Assembly: GCA_049999765.1 (NCBI GenBank)
Contig: JBNGIQ010009244.1
Location: 1 to 44,523, forward strand
Source: Phaeoceros laevis
Lineage: Eukaryota > Anthocerotophyta > Anthocerotopsida > Notothyladales
DNA: 44,523 nt
Direction of reading: 5' to 3'
A program made the position numbers and the translations under genes. The notes under the pieces are model-generated. The model did not search any database and was not told the DNA's origin. It saw only the letters and a program-made list of their open reading frames with translations. Each line of letters begins with the position of its first letter. Within the stretch, counting starts at the first letter, position 1. Positions 1 to 9,322 of this stretch are shown piece after piece.

Positions 1-586
1 GTGAGAGGCACCAGTTAGTGGGACAGCGAGTAATTGAGGCCCGACAGGCGCAAGTCACAAAAGGAGGGGAAGCCGGCTAAACCTCTCTAGGCAGGCGCAA
101 CCAGTTGCAAGGGGCACGGACGGTCTCGGTTCCGGACAAAGTAGTGCAAAAGGGCCAAGCCCAGAATTCCACAGCTTTGCCGTTCAATGAAACCCACACC
201 TGCACTTATAATTCTGATCAGGCCCGGTCTGGATTAGCCACCGGCGTGCCGTACAACGCAAATCACAAAGCGTACAAAGACAGGAAGACTGAAAACACAA
301 CACAAGGCAACGAAGCACTCACAACGCAAAGTAGTCAAGACACCGGAATTGGTGGAGCCTAATCGCTCTCTTTTTCTGCCTAAGCAGCTGCTTAATGAGA
401 CCGCCAGAACTTCACGGACGGAATGAGGAACAATGGGCTGCAAGCCAGACCTAAATCGTATTTAGCGGCTCACTAAGTATTTGTTAACAGACAGTGCGTC
501 AGCACGCGTCTACCCGCTGCCATTCAAGCGTTTCATCTTTTATACTTTTTACTTCTTTAAGTTACTAACGAAAAATGCCTTTGACA
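1..586 (-). repeat. 3' LTR, missing its first 54 plus-strand bases at the window edge
   Basis: Aligns base for base with 3315-3900. The repeat ends at TTGACA (581-586), then the sequences part. On the minus strand the adjoining internal sequence is G-rich (GCTGGGGGTGCCAAA), a possible but imperfect polypurine tract at 587-601. Confidence 0.88.
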
Positions 587-782
587 TTTGGCACCCCCAG
601 CTTGGAGGGACCTGACCCCGCCTATCCCTCTATTGCTAAGGAAGGGTCTACTAAGTACTTGTCTTTTCATCCAGTATTCTGAACAACTATACACGAAGAA
701 ATAAGCGAACCTACCTTCTTACCCACAAAGGCTAGACAGCCACTACCAGCTGGCTAGCTGCACTGTCACCTAGAACTATCAT

Positions 783-2138
783 CTACCCTATTCCGGCAGC
801 TGCGGGTTGCGGTTTAAAAATAGTTCCAAAATAAAGCCTCCATCCCGTTTTAGCTCTTGACGGGCTTGTTCTCAATTGGGTCGAAAAGGAACCTTGTGAC
901 GAGTAACCTCCCGTAGAACCTTGCGGGTCAGCGGTCTTTACGGGTCCCAGCGCTATACCTGCCAGTTCATCGGTTAAAGAATTCAAGTGCTGAGGAATGT
1001 GATGAAGGTCTACTCCCTTGAACTGTTGAAGTAACTCCATCGTATTTTCGTATAGTGGCTTTAGGTGCCGGGCTCAAATCTCGAACCAGCCATGCAGCTG
1101 CTTGATAACTAACTTGCTATCACCGACTATATTAGCATATTTGACGCCACGCTTCAAGGCCTCTTTAAGCCCGGCTATTATAGCCTCGTACTCAACCTTA
1201 GTGCATGTGGCCGGTCCGATACCGGTGCCTGCTTGCACTAGTAACCTTTTATTGGGATCCTTCAATATATATCCGATGAACACGTTAGCCCTTTTTTGCA
1301 TTGATGTGCCATTGAACCACAGCTCATAATCATCCTTGCGACCATCCAGCACTGAAATTTTTGTAGCATTCTCGGTGACACTTCCCTCGAACTCTGATTG
1401 CACACTTGGGCCAGACAGGCTGTCACCTGCCATGGCCACGGAGTCATTTCCCTTTCTGGCTTCTTTTTTATTGTTGGTGGCACCAGTTAGCACGGGCACC
1501 ACCGCATCACCTTCTTCATTGTTTAGCAACTGCTAGGGGAGCTCCGTTTTTACATCGTTGAGGACGTATCCGTAGAGTCTTGCTTCCATGCGGTCATCAT
1601 GTAAGGACTGTACATACTCGGGCTTGAGTCTTCGGCACTTTTGTTGAATGCTAGGTTTCGCATCCTCCTTAGCTGTTTTAACCTCTTCGGTTGGAGTTCG
1701 AAATTCCGTATCCTTGACCTCTTCGGCAGGTTCTACTAGGTGAGCAGCTGCTTGGGGACTGACTTGGATGGCGAAACAATTGCCCTGCTCCTCCTCATCG
1801 CTGTCGGAGTCTGTCCACTCCGGCTGATCAGGTTTTGAATTCTCAACTTCTGATGTTTCCATCGGCACTGCCTGCTGCGATATTGGAGGCAAGAACTGAG
1901 CTTTTTTCCTTCGTCGAGGAGCTCTCACAGGCACATATTCCATGAACACCTCGTTGCTGGCTTGTGAGGTCTCCAGACGCGGTTCTTTTGGCGGCTGTAT
2001 CTCCGCCATCTCTCCAATCTCATGCTTACTGGAAAACACGCGACTTGGATCCGGAATTTCGTTCATGATGATGTTCACAGCGGTGGCAGTTTCGCTATTT
2101 GGGGGGGTAGCGCTGGGTGATGGCGCCTACACAGGCTT
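783..2138 (-). pseudogene. retrotransposon linker and RNase H-like domain, same frame as Gag, broken by stops
   Basis: The Gag frame continues without a frameshift to 783 but is cut by TAG at 2127-2129 and 1533-1535, TGA at 1074-1076 and TAG at 783-785, in addition to the Gag TAG at 2139-2141. From about 2126 to 1330 it encodes a linker rich in Pro, Glu and Ser with an acidic patch (WTDSDSDEEE). At about 1328-900 it resembles RNase H: LWFNGTS, VEYEAIIAGL, VGDSKLVIKQL, and after the TGA, LHHIPQHLNSLTDELAGIAL. The expected acidic residues are Asp, Glu, Asp, Asp; here the first is Asn, the other three are kept. RNase H normally removes the RNA strand during reverse transcription. No protease or RT motif was found. 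Probably inactive. Confidence 0.7.
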
Positions 2139-3038
2139 CTAGGCTCTCTCGTTCCCTCGGAATTGAGGGTCAGGATTCTTCGGACAGCACCGGATGCTAT
2201 GTGCTTGAACGCCGCAGCCAATGCAGAACGCTTGGGGGCACATGTCCGCCATATGGTCAGTGTTGCCGCATTTGTAACATTGCCGCACCACTTGGGCGCC
2301 GGCAGGCCGACCTCGGTAGCCATTTCTGGCTCCGCGATAAGGACCAGGTGCCGCTGCCTTCGCCTGGATCGTAGCAGCCGGTGCAGGCGGGGTCACCTGG
2401 CATTGTGCCAGCTCATGGCGCACTAATTTTGCAATCTTGTCGATGCTCACATACCCGTTACTTCCATTACCATTCTCGTTACAGCCGTTTCCACTGCGAC
2501 GTAAGTAACGTTTCTTATCCAAAGCCATATTGAACACCTCTTGTAGCGATTTAGAAGCATCTTCCATGGAATCTCGGAAAGACTCTTTAAGTAGTCCCCT
2601 CAAGAACAGCCACTTGATGGTGGTTAGCTGTTCTCCTGTTGGGGCTACAAGTTTTTCTAGTAATTTTTTTACACGACATACACAAGAGGCAGGCCTCTTA
2701 TTCATTTTTTGCTGGAGCTGGAACAGCTTGCTCCAGACCTTTTCTGTGAAATCATCTGGCCGAAAATGGGCCAGGAACGCTTTGAGGAGTTCTGGCCAAT
2801 CTTTTCGCCTGTCATCAGGCTGAGTGCGGTACCACTCTGCGGCCAGGTCTCGCAAGGAGCACCTGAATTTTTTTGCGAACTTTTTTTCTTGGCACACTCC
2901 ATTTCCGAGCCAATACTGCTCGAATTTTTCAACATGTTCGTCTGGGTCTTCATCGTCATAGCCTGAGAATTCTGGGCACGTGACAGCCAAGTAGCCAAGG
3001 CAAGGATCCTTGTGACGGGGTCCATACTCAATTTTCAT
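2139..3038 (-). CDS. retrotransposon Gag with CCHC zinc knuckle
   Basis: About 299 residues from the first in-frame ATG at 3038 to TAG at 2139-2141. The N-terminal half resembles the retrotransposon Gag capsid family: an EHVEKFEQYWLGNG stretch, then a W-rich helix region (LAAEWYRTQP, DWPELLKAFLAHF). The C-terminal part has one zinc knuckle, CYKCGNTDHMADMC, a perfect C-x2-C-x4-H-x4-C, then a second Cys-rich stretch (CIGCGVQAHSIRCC) that departs from the consensus. Gag would form the particle that packages element RNA. The frame is intact within this segment. It continues after the stop into the linker and RNase H region, so this is probably the front of a former longer polyprotein. Confidence 0.8.
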   Translation of the reverse strand: MKIEYGPRHKDPCLGYLAVTCPEFSGYDDEDPDEHVEKFEQYWLGNGVCQEKKFAKKFRCSLRDLAAEWYRTQPDDRRKDWPELLKAFLAHFRPDDFTEKVWSKLFQLQQKMNKRPASCVCRVKKLLEKLVAPTGEQLTTIKWLFLRGLLKESFRDSMEDASKSLQEVFNMALDKKRYLRRSGNGCNENGNGSNGYVSIDKIAKLVRHELAQCQVTPPAPAATIQAKAAAPGPYRGARNGYRGRPAGAQVVRQCYKCGNTDHMADMCPQAFCIGCGVQAHSIRCCPKNPDPQFRGNERA

Positions 3039-3239
3039 GCTGCTGTTTGGATGGCGGTCATGCCTCTGTGGCACACAAGGTCAGGTTAGAGATTTTTCTT
3101 GCCTCAAGGGCCGTTTCACACTTACAAAGTTACGATCCTCTCAGACTTTTTCAACAGACCCGCCGGACAGGAGAACCCTCCTTTTTGGCTAGTCACTCAC
3201 AAATCGATCTTAAAAACTAAACAAGCATCTTGTGCAAGG

Positions 3240-3257
3240 TCCCACCAGTGATCGCCA
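3240..3257 (-). promoter_or_regulatory. candidate tRNA primer-binding site of the LTR element
   Basis: Three bases inside the 5' LTR the minus strand reads TGGCGATCACTGGTGGGA. It begins with TGG, as expected for pairing with the CCA end of a tRNA. The tRNA species was not identified. Confidence 0.55.
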
Positions 3258-3260
3258 AAA

Positions 3261-3900
3261 TGTTGAAATGGTTTTCTCCTTGCAAGCTGGCGTGGCTTGG
3301 TTACAAGATGCTTGGTGACAGGCACCAATCAATGGGACAGCGAGTAATTGAGGCCCGACAGGCGCAAGTCACAAAAGGACGGGAAGCCGGCTAAACTTCT
3401 CTAGGCAGGCGCAACCAGTTGCAAGGAGCACGGACGGTCTCGATTCCGGACAAAGTAGTGCAAAAGGGCCAAGCCCAGAATTCCACAGCTCTGCCGTTCA
3501 ATGAAACCCGCACCCGCACTTATAGTTCTGATCAGGCCCGGTCTGGATTAGCCATCGGCGTGCCGTACAACATAAATCACAAAGCGTACAAAGACGGGAA
3601 GACTGAAAACACAACACAAGGCAACGAAGCACTCACAACGCAAAGTAGTCAAGACACCGGAATTGGTGGAGCCTAATCGCTCTCTTTTTCTGCTTAAGCA
3701 GCTGCTTAATGAGACCGCCGGAACTTCACGGACGGAATGAGGAACAATGGGCCGCAAGCCAGACCTAAATTGTATCTAGCGGCTCACTAAGTATTTGTTA
3801 ACAGGCAGTGCGTCACCACACGTCTACCCGCTGCCACTCAAGCGTTTCATCTTTTATACTTTTTACTTCTTTAAGTTACTAACGAAAAATGCCTTTGACA
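3261..3900 (-). repeat. 5' LTR, complete (640 bases)
   Basis: Starts TGTTGA and ends TTGACA on the plus strand, giving the usual TG...CA ends. Positions 3315-3900 align with 1-586 without any gap and with 25 mismatches by my hand count, about 95.7% identity. Just outside the right end is TGACC, the only visible side of a possible 5-base target duplication. Confidence 0.9.
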
Positions 3901-3959
3901 TGACCAATGTTACGCCGGAAGCAGGCAAGCAAGTTTTAGTATGCACGAAAGGGATATGT

Positions 3960-4130
3960 AAGAATTGTAGTCTAGCAACCTCATCAGCAATTAGGGCATT
4001 CCATGTGACCACATTCTTCGTATCCATACTGTCACAACCTGATGTGCAATCCCCAGCTCCCAGCTCACCACATATTCACAACATTATTACTAGGCATATG
4101 CCCACCACGTTATCCAGCAACCATCTTTTA
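3960..4130 (-). pseudogene. PPR gene fragment
   Basis: On the minus strand around 4033-3970 the sequence reads SMDTKNVVTWNALIA, a classic part of a plant PPR repeat. It closely matches the fragment at 11950-12420. No start, stop or full repeat array is present, so this is a relic. It begins 60 bases from the end of the LTR element, which may have inserted into or beside it. Confidence 0.6.
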
Positions 4131-4189
4131 ACAACTTGCGAGTAAAGTCGTCTTCCCATACACGAGGCACAAATGCTTGCACTCGCCTT

Positions 4190-4285
4190 GAATTACTTAG
4201 ACGATCTGGGCACATGCCAACCGTGCGGCAAAATAACCGCGGCCCCGACTCGATCTACGGACCCTGCCTGATGTCCTAGCTGGCT
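4190..4285. repeat. dispersed repeat, copy A
   Basis: The stretch from GAATTACTTAGACGATCTGG onward shares about 100 bases with a second copy at 11553-11650 (common blocks GATCTGGGC, CTCGA, GGACCCTGC, TGTCCTA). A third, shorter copy is at 4610-4645. The family was not recognised. Confidence 0.45.
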
Positions 4286-4322
4286 AAAAAACCTAAAAAC
4301 TAAACTCTCGTCTACCTGCCTA

Positions 4323-4490
4323 AGAGCCCACCCGCCCTCCTACCACTACCACCAATAAGAGGGTTAGGGCTTTCTTAGGCAGAGTAGAGGAGGTGGTTAT
4401 CGCTCCCCACTTACCTGAGCGCCCCCTCCGCCCTCCTATCACCGATAAGAGGGTTAGGGGCAGACTTAGGTAAGATGGAGGAGAGGTGTA
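4323..4490. repeat. imperfect tandem duplication, about 90-base unit
   Basis: CCGCCCTCCTA, ATAAGAGGGTTAGGG and a following TTAGG and GGAGG block occur twice, 90 bases apart (for example ATAAGAGGG at 4355 and 4445). Each unit has pyrimidine-rich and purine-rich ends that could pair as a hairpin. Function unknown. Confidence 0.5.
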
Positions 4491-4609
4491 CCGCGCGTCT
4501 GTTAGTTTGAAAAAATAATATAAAGGATAGTAGGGGAACCGGTGTCCCGTGGACTCCTCCCGTATAATGGGTGTGTGAATCAAAATGAGCCGATGTGATG
4601 CCCGTCTGT

Positions 4610-4645
4610 GAGTGAATGAATTACTTAGACGATCTGGGCACAGGC
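4610..4645. repeat. dispersed repeat, copy C (short)
   Basis: Repeats the GAATTACTTAGACGATCTGG start of the copy at 4190, here preceded by GAGTGAAT, then diverges. From here to about 5430 I see no gene and no element I recognise. Confidence 0.4.
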
Positions 4646-5429
4646 CCAGATCTGTATGTGCTGGGCTCTCTTCTCAGAGAACAGTGTTTTAGCCGTGTTG
4701 CCGCACCCCGTGTTCATCTACTTTGAAAGACTAGGTTGGCGTCTGCTACCCGTCTCTTTATTGCTCTCATGGCCTTTAAATTGTGTGAAGGCTGGTGGAA
4801 GGCTTGAGGAGAACTAGAGACTAGAGTGTCCTCCGTGGGTGAACAATCCTAGTTTCATTATCCATCAAAAGCCCGAGCTTGCATTGGGGGTATTAACTGA
4901 CTCTCCCCAGGTAGCCGTCCGACCCTGTCCTGAGTGATGTTGAGGCGATTGAAGAGCCAGCTTTTAGAAGCGCGGGTGTTGTCGGCAACCAGGGGCGCTC
5001 TCCTACCATTGCCCTGCCTATTTCACCGGCGGCATCTTAACTGGTTCATGCCTCCCGGCATGAGGTTATAGCTAACCCAGGCTCGGAAGCACAAATCAGT
5101 GAAAAATGCGGTCGGTAAGACATCTGGCGTGATCGTATCTTTTGATCAGAGTGAGGACTACGCAGGTTATGCGGGACGGATGGTCTCTGATCCCTACAAC
5201 TCCTCTTGTAGCTATGCCTCTATGCGTTCGTGACTTGAAGCGGGGTCTCTGTGTCATAGGGGGAGCGCCCCTGCTCACTGGGCATACCTGACATAGTGTG
5301 AGCCAGTGCCCTTTTGAACTTGGTTTTAATCAGCCAGACAAGGCGGTGTCCTACTGTTGCCCATTGTCCTGGTGTTGGTTTGGTGCTTAACCTACTATAG
5401 CCAGCCTCATGTCTGCATAAAGCCCCAGA

Positions 5430-6121
5430 GCTGTTTAACCAAATGCATGTTCAACATGTTCTCTGAGCATCGTATTCCTTGTCACTGTATTCCTGGCGGG
5501 CAATTCATCAAAGATCATGTGAGCATATTCCAGGCTCCCACACTTTACATACATGCCTATGAGGCAGTTTCCAACCACCACATCACGCTGGATTCCTCTT
5601 TCCTGAATCTGTACATGGAGCTCCTTGCCCTGTTGCAAAGCTCTGGATCCCACATGCTTTCAAAATGCAATTGCTTACTTATCAGGACTGATGCCCTCTT
5701 GCTGCATGACGACGGATAGCCTCTAGGCCAAATCCGTGGTCAGCAAATCCTGCATTTATAGATGTCCATGTCACCACATTTTTGCTAGAAAGCTGTCAAA
5801 CACTCCGCTCGCATCATCCAACTACCCACTTTTTAGTCACCTATCTATCAGGCATCTGTCAACAAATACATCCACTTCATCCCCGCTTGCCAATAAATCA
5901 GCACGAACCTCCTTGCCAGCAGCCAAACCCCCTGCATTGGCACACGTTGAGGACTCGAACAAATAGCTGTTTGGCTTCGCAGCCACTTCGCACATTTGGC
6001 GGTACGACTCTACTGCCACAATAGGTTGCCCCTGCTTCAGCCCGACCTCCCATGAGAGGCGTACATGCAAATGAAGTGATTGGCCAAAAAACCGTTGACT
6101 CATAGCCACCTGCACGAGCAT
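5430..6121 (-). pseudogene. PPR gene relic
   Basis: Minus-strand pieces look like PPR repeats but lie in short, interrupted frames. At 5653-5435 there are LQQGKELHVQIQ, VVVGNCLIGMYVKCGSLEYA and IFDELPARN. At 6121-5837 there are QGQPIVAVESYRQM and AAGKEVRADLL. Tryptophan codons expected in the WNAML motif are replaced (TRNTML) and stops separate the pieces. A working PPR protein would bind organelle RNA; this copy is not functional as read. Confidence 0.65.
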
Positions 6122-7990
6122 AAACCTGTATCCTTGGACGCTTCTCTACACCACCTTTTTTGACCTAGATCGATCCAGGTCCTTGCTGCCTACCCCAGCT
6201 TCAGCGACCTTAGATCCCGCAGAAAAGGCCCAGCCAAAGGCTCCTGAAGGACAAATTCAGCTTTGTGTCTCCAGCACCGGAAGGTGATGTCGAAACTGAG
6301 CTGTAGGCCCATCTGAGTGCCGGGCGCAGCACTCTCATCAGAGCCAGTCGCCCAACCCAAAAGTTCATGAATAAGTTAATAGCTTGGCTCGATCAGTTCG
6401 CAGTTCATTTAATGACAGTATGATCATTTTGCCAGAACAAGGCAAATGTTGAAAAATCTATGGGGAGGCTTACATAGCTACTTGCGCGGGGAGCGTACTG
6501 TTAGGATCGGTGCAGTCGCTGATTTACTGCTGGAAAGTTCTATCAATAGAGCCACACTTTGCTGTACTGCGATGCATTGCATAGAGGTGCTGCCCTGGCA
6601 GCAATGTCGTTCATGTCAAGAAAGTTATGTTCAATGAATTTTTTGGTTTTTGGTGCCATCTCTCCTGCCTTCTGCTGGTTACAAGCAAGACTTGGTGCAG
6701 ACTTTTTGGACCTTGGTATCTCGTCTCTGTGTCGGAGCTGCTATTCATTTGATGTCATTGCCGATGGCATAGTTTAGCGGTGCGGTGAAAACATTATTTC
6801 TGGACTATCGTGCGCGCTGTTGGGAGCATCTGCCATGACAAGGGTGAACCTTGACTTCTAAATCAACATATTCTTTGTCCTTTTGACTAACTATGTTGTG
6901 GACAGTTCATCTATGTAGTGCCCGCAGGTTCTTAAGTCAAGCATCAATATTGCAGCTGCTTTCAGCATTCTGTTACTTGAGCGGTGTGTCTGCGTGTAAA
7001 TCAGGACTTGATTGTGCAACCTTGCAGGATTGGCTTTCTGCTGCGGTAGTCCAGCCCTTAAATTATGGTCATGGAAACCTGAGCTTGAGCAGTAGCAATC
7101 ACTCCGCATCTGGGTAATCTGGCCAGGCTGAAATCATTGGAACTTCCGCATGCACATTTGTCTGGCTCCATCTCAGCTTATCTAGCGAACTGGATGAACC
7201 TGATGATGCTCAATGGTTCCAAAAGAGTTAGAAGAGGTAACACAACTCGCCTTGCAAGGCGAGTTCTCGAATCTTGCCAGCCTAGAGGCTAGAAAGAAAA
7301 AATACAAGAATCTGGACGCTTCACGTGATGAATTTCAAGAGCCTACTTACTCAGGAGTGGACAGAGGTTGACACGCAATCTTCGCATAGCAAGCATGAGA
7401 TCTAGAGGGACAACGGACCTGGAATGCATGAGCCTAACCACAAAGAGCTCGGAAAGCTTGACTGCCACCAACCTGTACAGAACCGCCAGAGAATGGGGAC
7501 GTCAGCAGCATACCTGGATACTTTCGATGAATGCAGCAGGCTACTGATGTAGCTCGACACATCCCTCCGGCAGAGATCTTGTGTCAGCGGGGACTGCCGG
7601 CTGTGGCACTATGCACTCCTTCAAAAACTTCGCCAAGTTTCTCTGCGCTCGCAGTGTGCAGTGAGATGTATGTTAAGGTACACAGTCGACAACACCAAAG
7701 GTCCATTAGCCTCCACGGAGAGGTGGAGGAATCAGGGTGCACAGCGGCATGCTGCTGTCATAGCTTGCCGCCAAACGCAGAGAGACGAATACCAACCGAT
7801 TGTTGGACACGCTGGCCCAAAGATCTGAGTATATACAGTCTGCTGCTGTATAGATCCAAGTTGGCTATCCTGCTGAAAACTTGTAGCAACATATCGTGCT
7901 CGAAAGGTGATGACGACACTCTGGACAAGTACGGGAAGCCATAAGACCAACCTACTTAATCAACCACCTCTTTGGAACTGAGCCAGGTCA
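6122..7990. other. spacer without recognisable gene
   Basis: Short open frames occur on both strands but none has a domain I recognise or a coherent exon structure. The only structural feature noted is the 22-base palindrome at 7244-7265. Confidence 0.5.
7244..7265. repeat. perfect 22-base palindrome
   Basis: The right half is the exact reverse complement of the left half, AACTCGCCTTG. There is no loop, so it is a cruciform or dimeric-site type of symmetry and not a terminator hairpin. No flanking gene was recognised. Confidence 0.6.
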
Positions 7991-8007
7991 AGATTTCCGC
8001 TAGAATG

Positions 8008-8407
8008 GAGCTCTCAGCTTTTCCAGCACAAGGTTGCCTCACCCTAATGGCTTCTTTGCCAAGGGTGTATCACATGGTTTCCTCACCACAACTATATCCT
8101 ATGGTTTCCTCACCAGAGCTGCGCCCCAAGGTTTCTTTACCAATATTGCAACACAGATGATGCTGCCAGCTATATGTGATCTAGATAGGGTCGTACCTGT
8201 GAGCTGGAACGGAGCTCTCAGCTCTTCCATCATAAGGTTTCCTCACCGTAATGGCTTCTTTGCCAGGAGTGTAACACATGGTTTCCTCACCACAACTATA
8301 TCAACTGGTTTCTTCACCAGAGCAGCGCCCCCAGGTTTCTTTACCAGTATTGCAACACAGATGATGCTACCAGCTGTATGCGATATAGGTAGGGGCGTAC
8401 CTGTGAG
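8008..8407. repeat. two tandem copies of a 204-base unit
   Basis: GAGCTCTCAGC starts at 8008 and again at 8212, and GTACCTGTGAG at 8193 and again at 8397, both 204 bases apart. Inside each unit a shorter motif of the type GGTTTCCTCACC or GGTTTCTTTACC recurs about every 25-30 bases, so the array is nested. No gene is recognised in it. Confidence 0.75.
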
Positions 8408-8899
8408 GTCATCCCCGGCCGATGAAGTTCCTGAGCTGTAAGCAAGCCCTTAAACAGGACACCGCAGTTGGAGTAGTGATGTGCAAAGAGGCGCAAGTCC
8501 CCGCCTTCCCTGCTGGTCCGTGTCCTAAGCCATGTGTGATGTCCTGGGCTCCAACCCTACAGAGCACCCTTACAGAAGCAAGAACAGCACAAGCCTCACA
8601 AATCAGCAGAGGAAGAGCACAGAAGCAAGGGGAAGAGAGGAAGGGCAGAGCTGCCTCTGTGCTGGCCGCCGCCGGGCACTATCAGGATGTGGACAGCCCT
8701 GGTTCCTGGACCTTGACCTTGAAGATGCTCCGTCTCAGCACCTCGGGGCAACAGCAAACCCCCAGCCCAGAGCGCAACAGCAGAGCAGCAGGTCTGCTTC
8801 ACCGCAGCAGCAGGTGCTGGCTCCCGGCAACCCGGCCCCCAGGAAGATGGCAGCACACAACCAATCTCCATAGCAGCACAAAACCCTCCTAGCAGCACA

Positions 8900-9322
8900 T
8901 TCCAAGTAGAAATCAAAGAGCATCATGGCAGAGGCTTCCTCCCTTAAAGAAGGCTTGAGCTGTGACATCTTCAGCTGGATTTTACCCCACCTCTCCTCTC
9001 GGTTGCCCAAAACACTCCCAATGTCCTCAGCGGCCATGCCTGTGTACGTTGTCTGCGTTTGGCTTAAGGCAAGGTACACTTCCAGCCATGGGAAGGTACA
9101 CCCTTCCTTCCCCTTATGAACAAGGTTTGGAGGTAGTCTGTAGAGTGGGAGCAGACCCGACAATGTTGCCTGCAAATCCAAGGTCGTGCATCGCTTTGCG
9201 CCCTCCTGGGTTTCCTCCTTACGAGTGCCTTCCTTCTCTTCCGAGGTGACGGGGCTATGGGCATCTTCAGCCCTACCCCTCAGCTCACTGTCCGTCAGCC
9301 CTTCGTTTACGAAACAGAGCAC
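8900..9322 (-). pseudogene. coding-like fragment, unknown; weak resemblance to flagellar C1a-32 (CLAMP) proteins
   Basis: A minus-strand frame of up to 195 codons (9322-8735). The middle part looks protein-like: LSGLLPLYRLPPNLVHKG, then KPSLREEASAMMLFDFYLE near 8960-8900. The block with a Ser-Leu-Arg-Glu-Glu helix followed by LFDFY resembles, from memory only, the CLAMP family of axonemal C1a projection proteins. After about 8900 the reading becomes Cys-rich and unlike protein. It may be one exon of a lost gene. Land plants with swimming sperm keep such genes. Confidence in the family is low. Confidence 0.25.

Larger units (their letters stand above)
1..3900 (-). mobile_element. LTR retrotransposon, Ty3/gypsy-like, non-autonomous, left end cut by window
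   Basis: Two direct repeats (1-586 and 3261-3900) flank an internal region of 2,674 bases. The Gag frame runs on the minus strand, so 3261-3900 is the 5' LTR and 1-586 the 3' LTR. The complete LTR is 640 bases and has TGT...ACA ends. A candidate tRNA primer-binding site follows the 5' LTR. Coding content is Gag with a zinc knuckle, an acidic linker and an RNase H-like domain, all in one frame but broken by stops. No protease, reverse transcriptase or integrase is recognisable, and the internal region is too short to hold them, so it would need proteins from another element to move. The target-site duplication cannot be tested because the left end lies outside the window. Ty3/gypsy assignment rests on the Gag type and RNase H and is an inference. 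Confidence 0.9.

Noticed and set aside
105-3676. Matching 85-codon plus-strand frames inside both LTRs (105-362 and 3419-3676)
   Set aside because: They begin with TTG, have no known domain and are conserved only because the LTRs are copies.
4355-4460. Telomere-like GGGTTAGGG words
   Set aside because: Only two isolated copies inside a larger tandem duplication; no telomeric array, and the usual plant telomere unit is TTTAGGG.
7531-8892. Long plus-strand open frames at 7531-7944, 8034-8441 and 8422-8892
   Set aside because: No recognised domain, repeat-derived composition in part, and no supporting splice structure.
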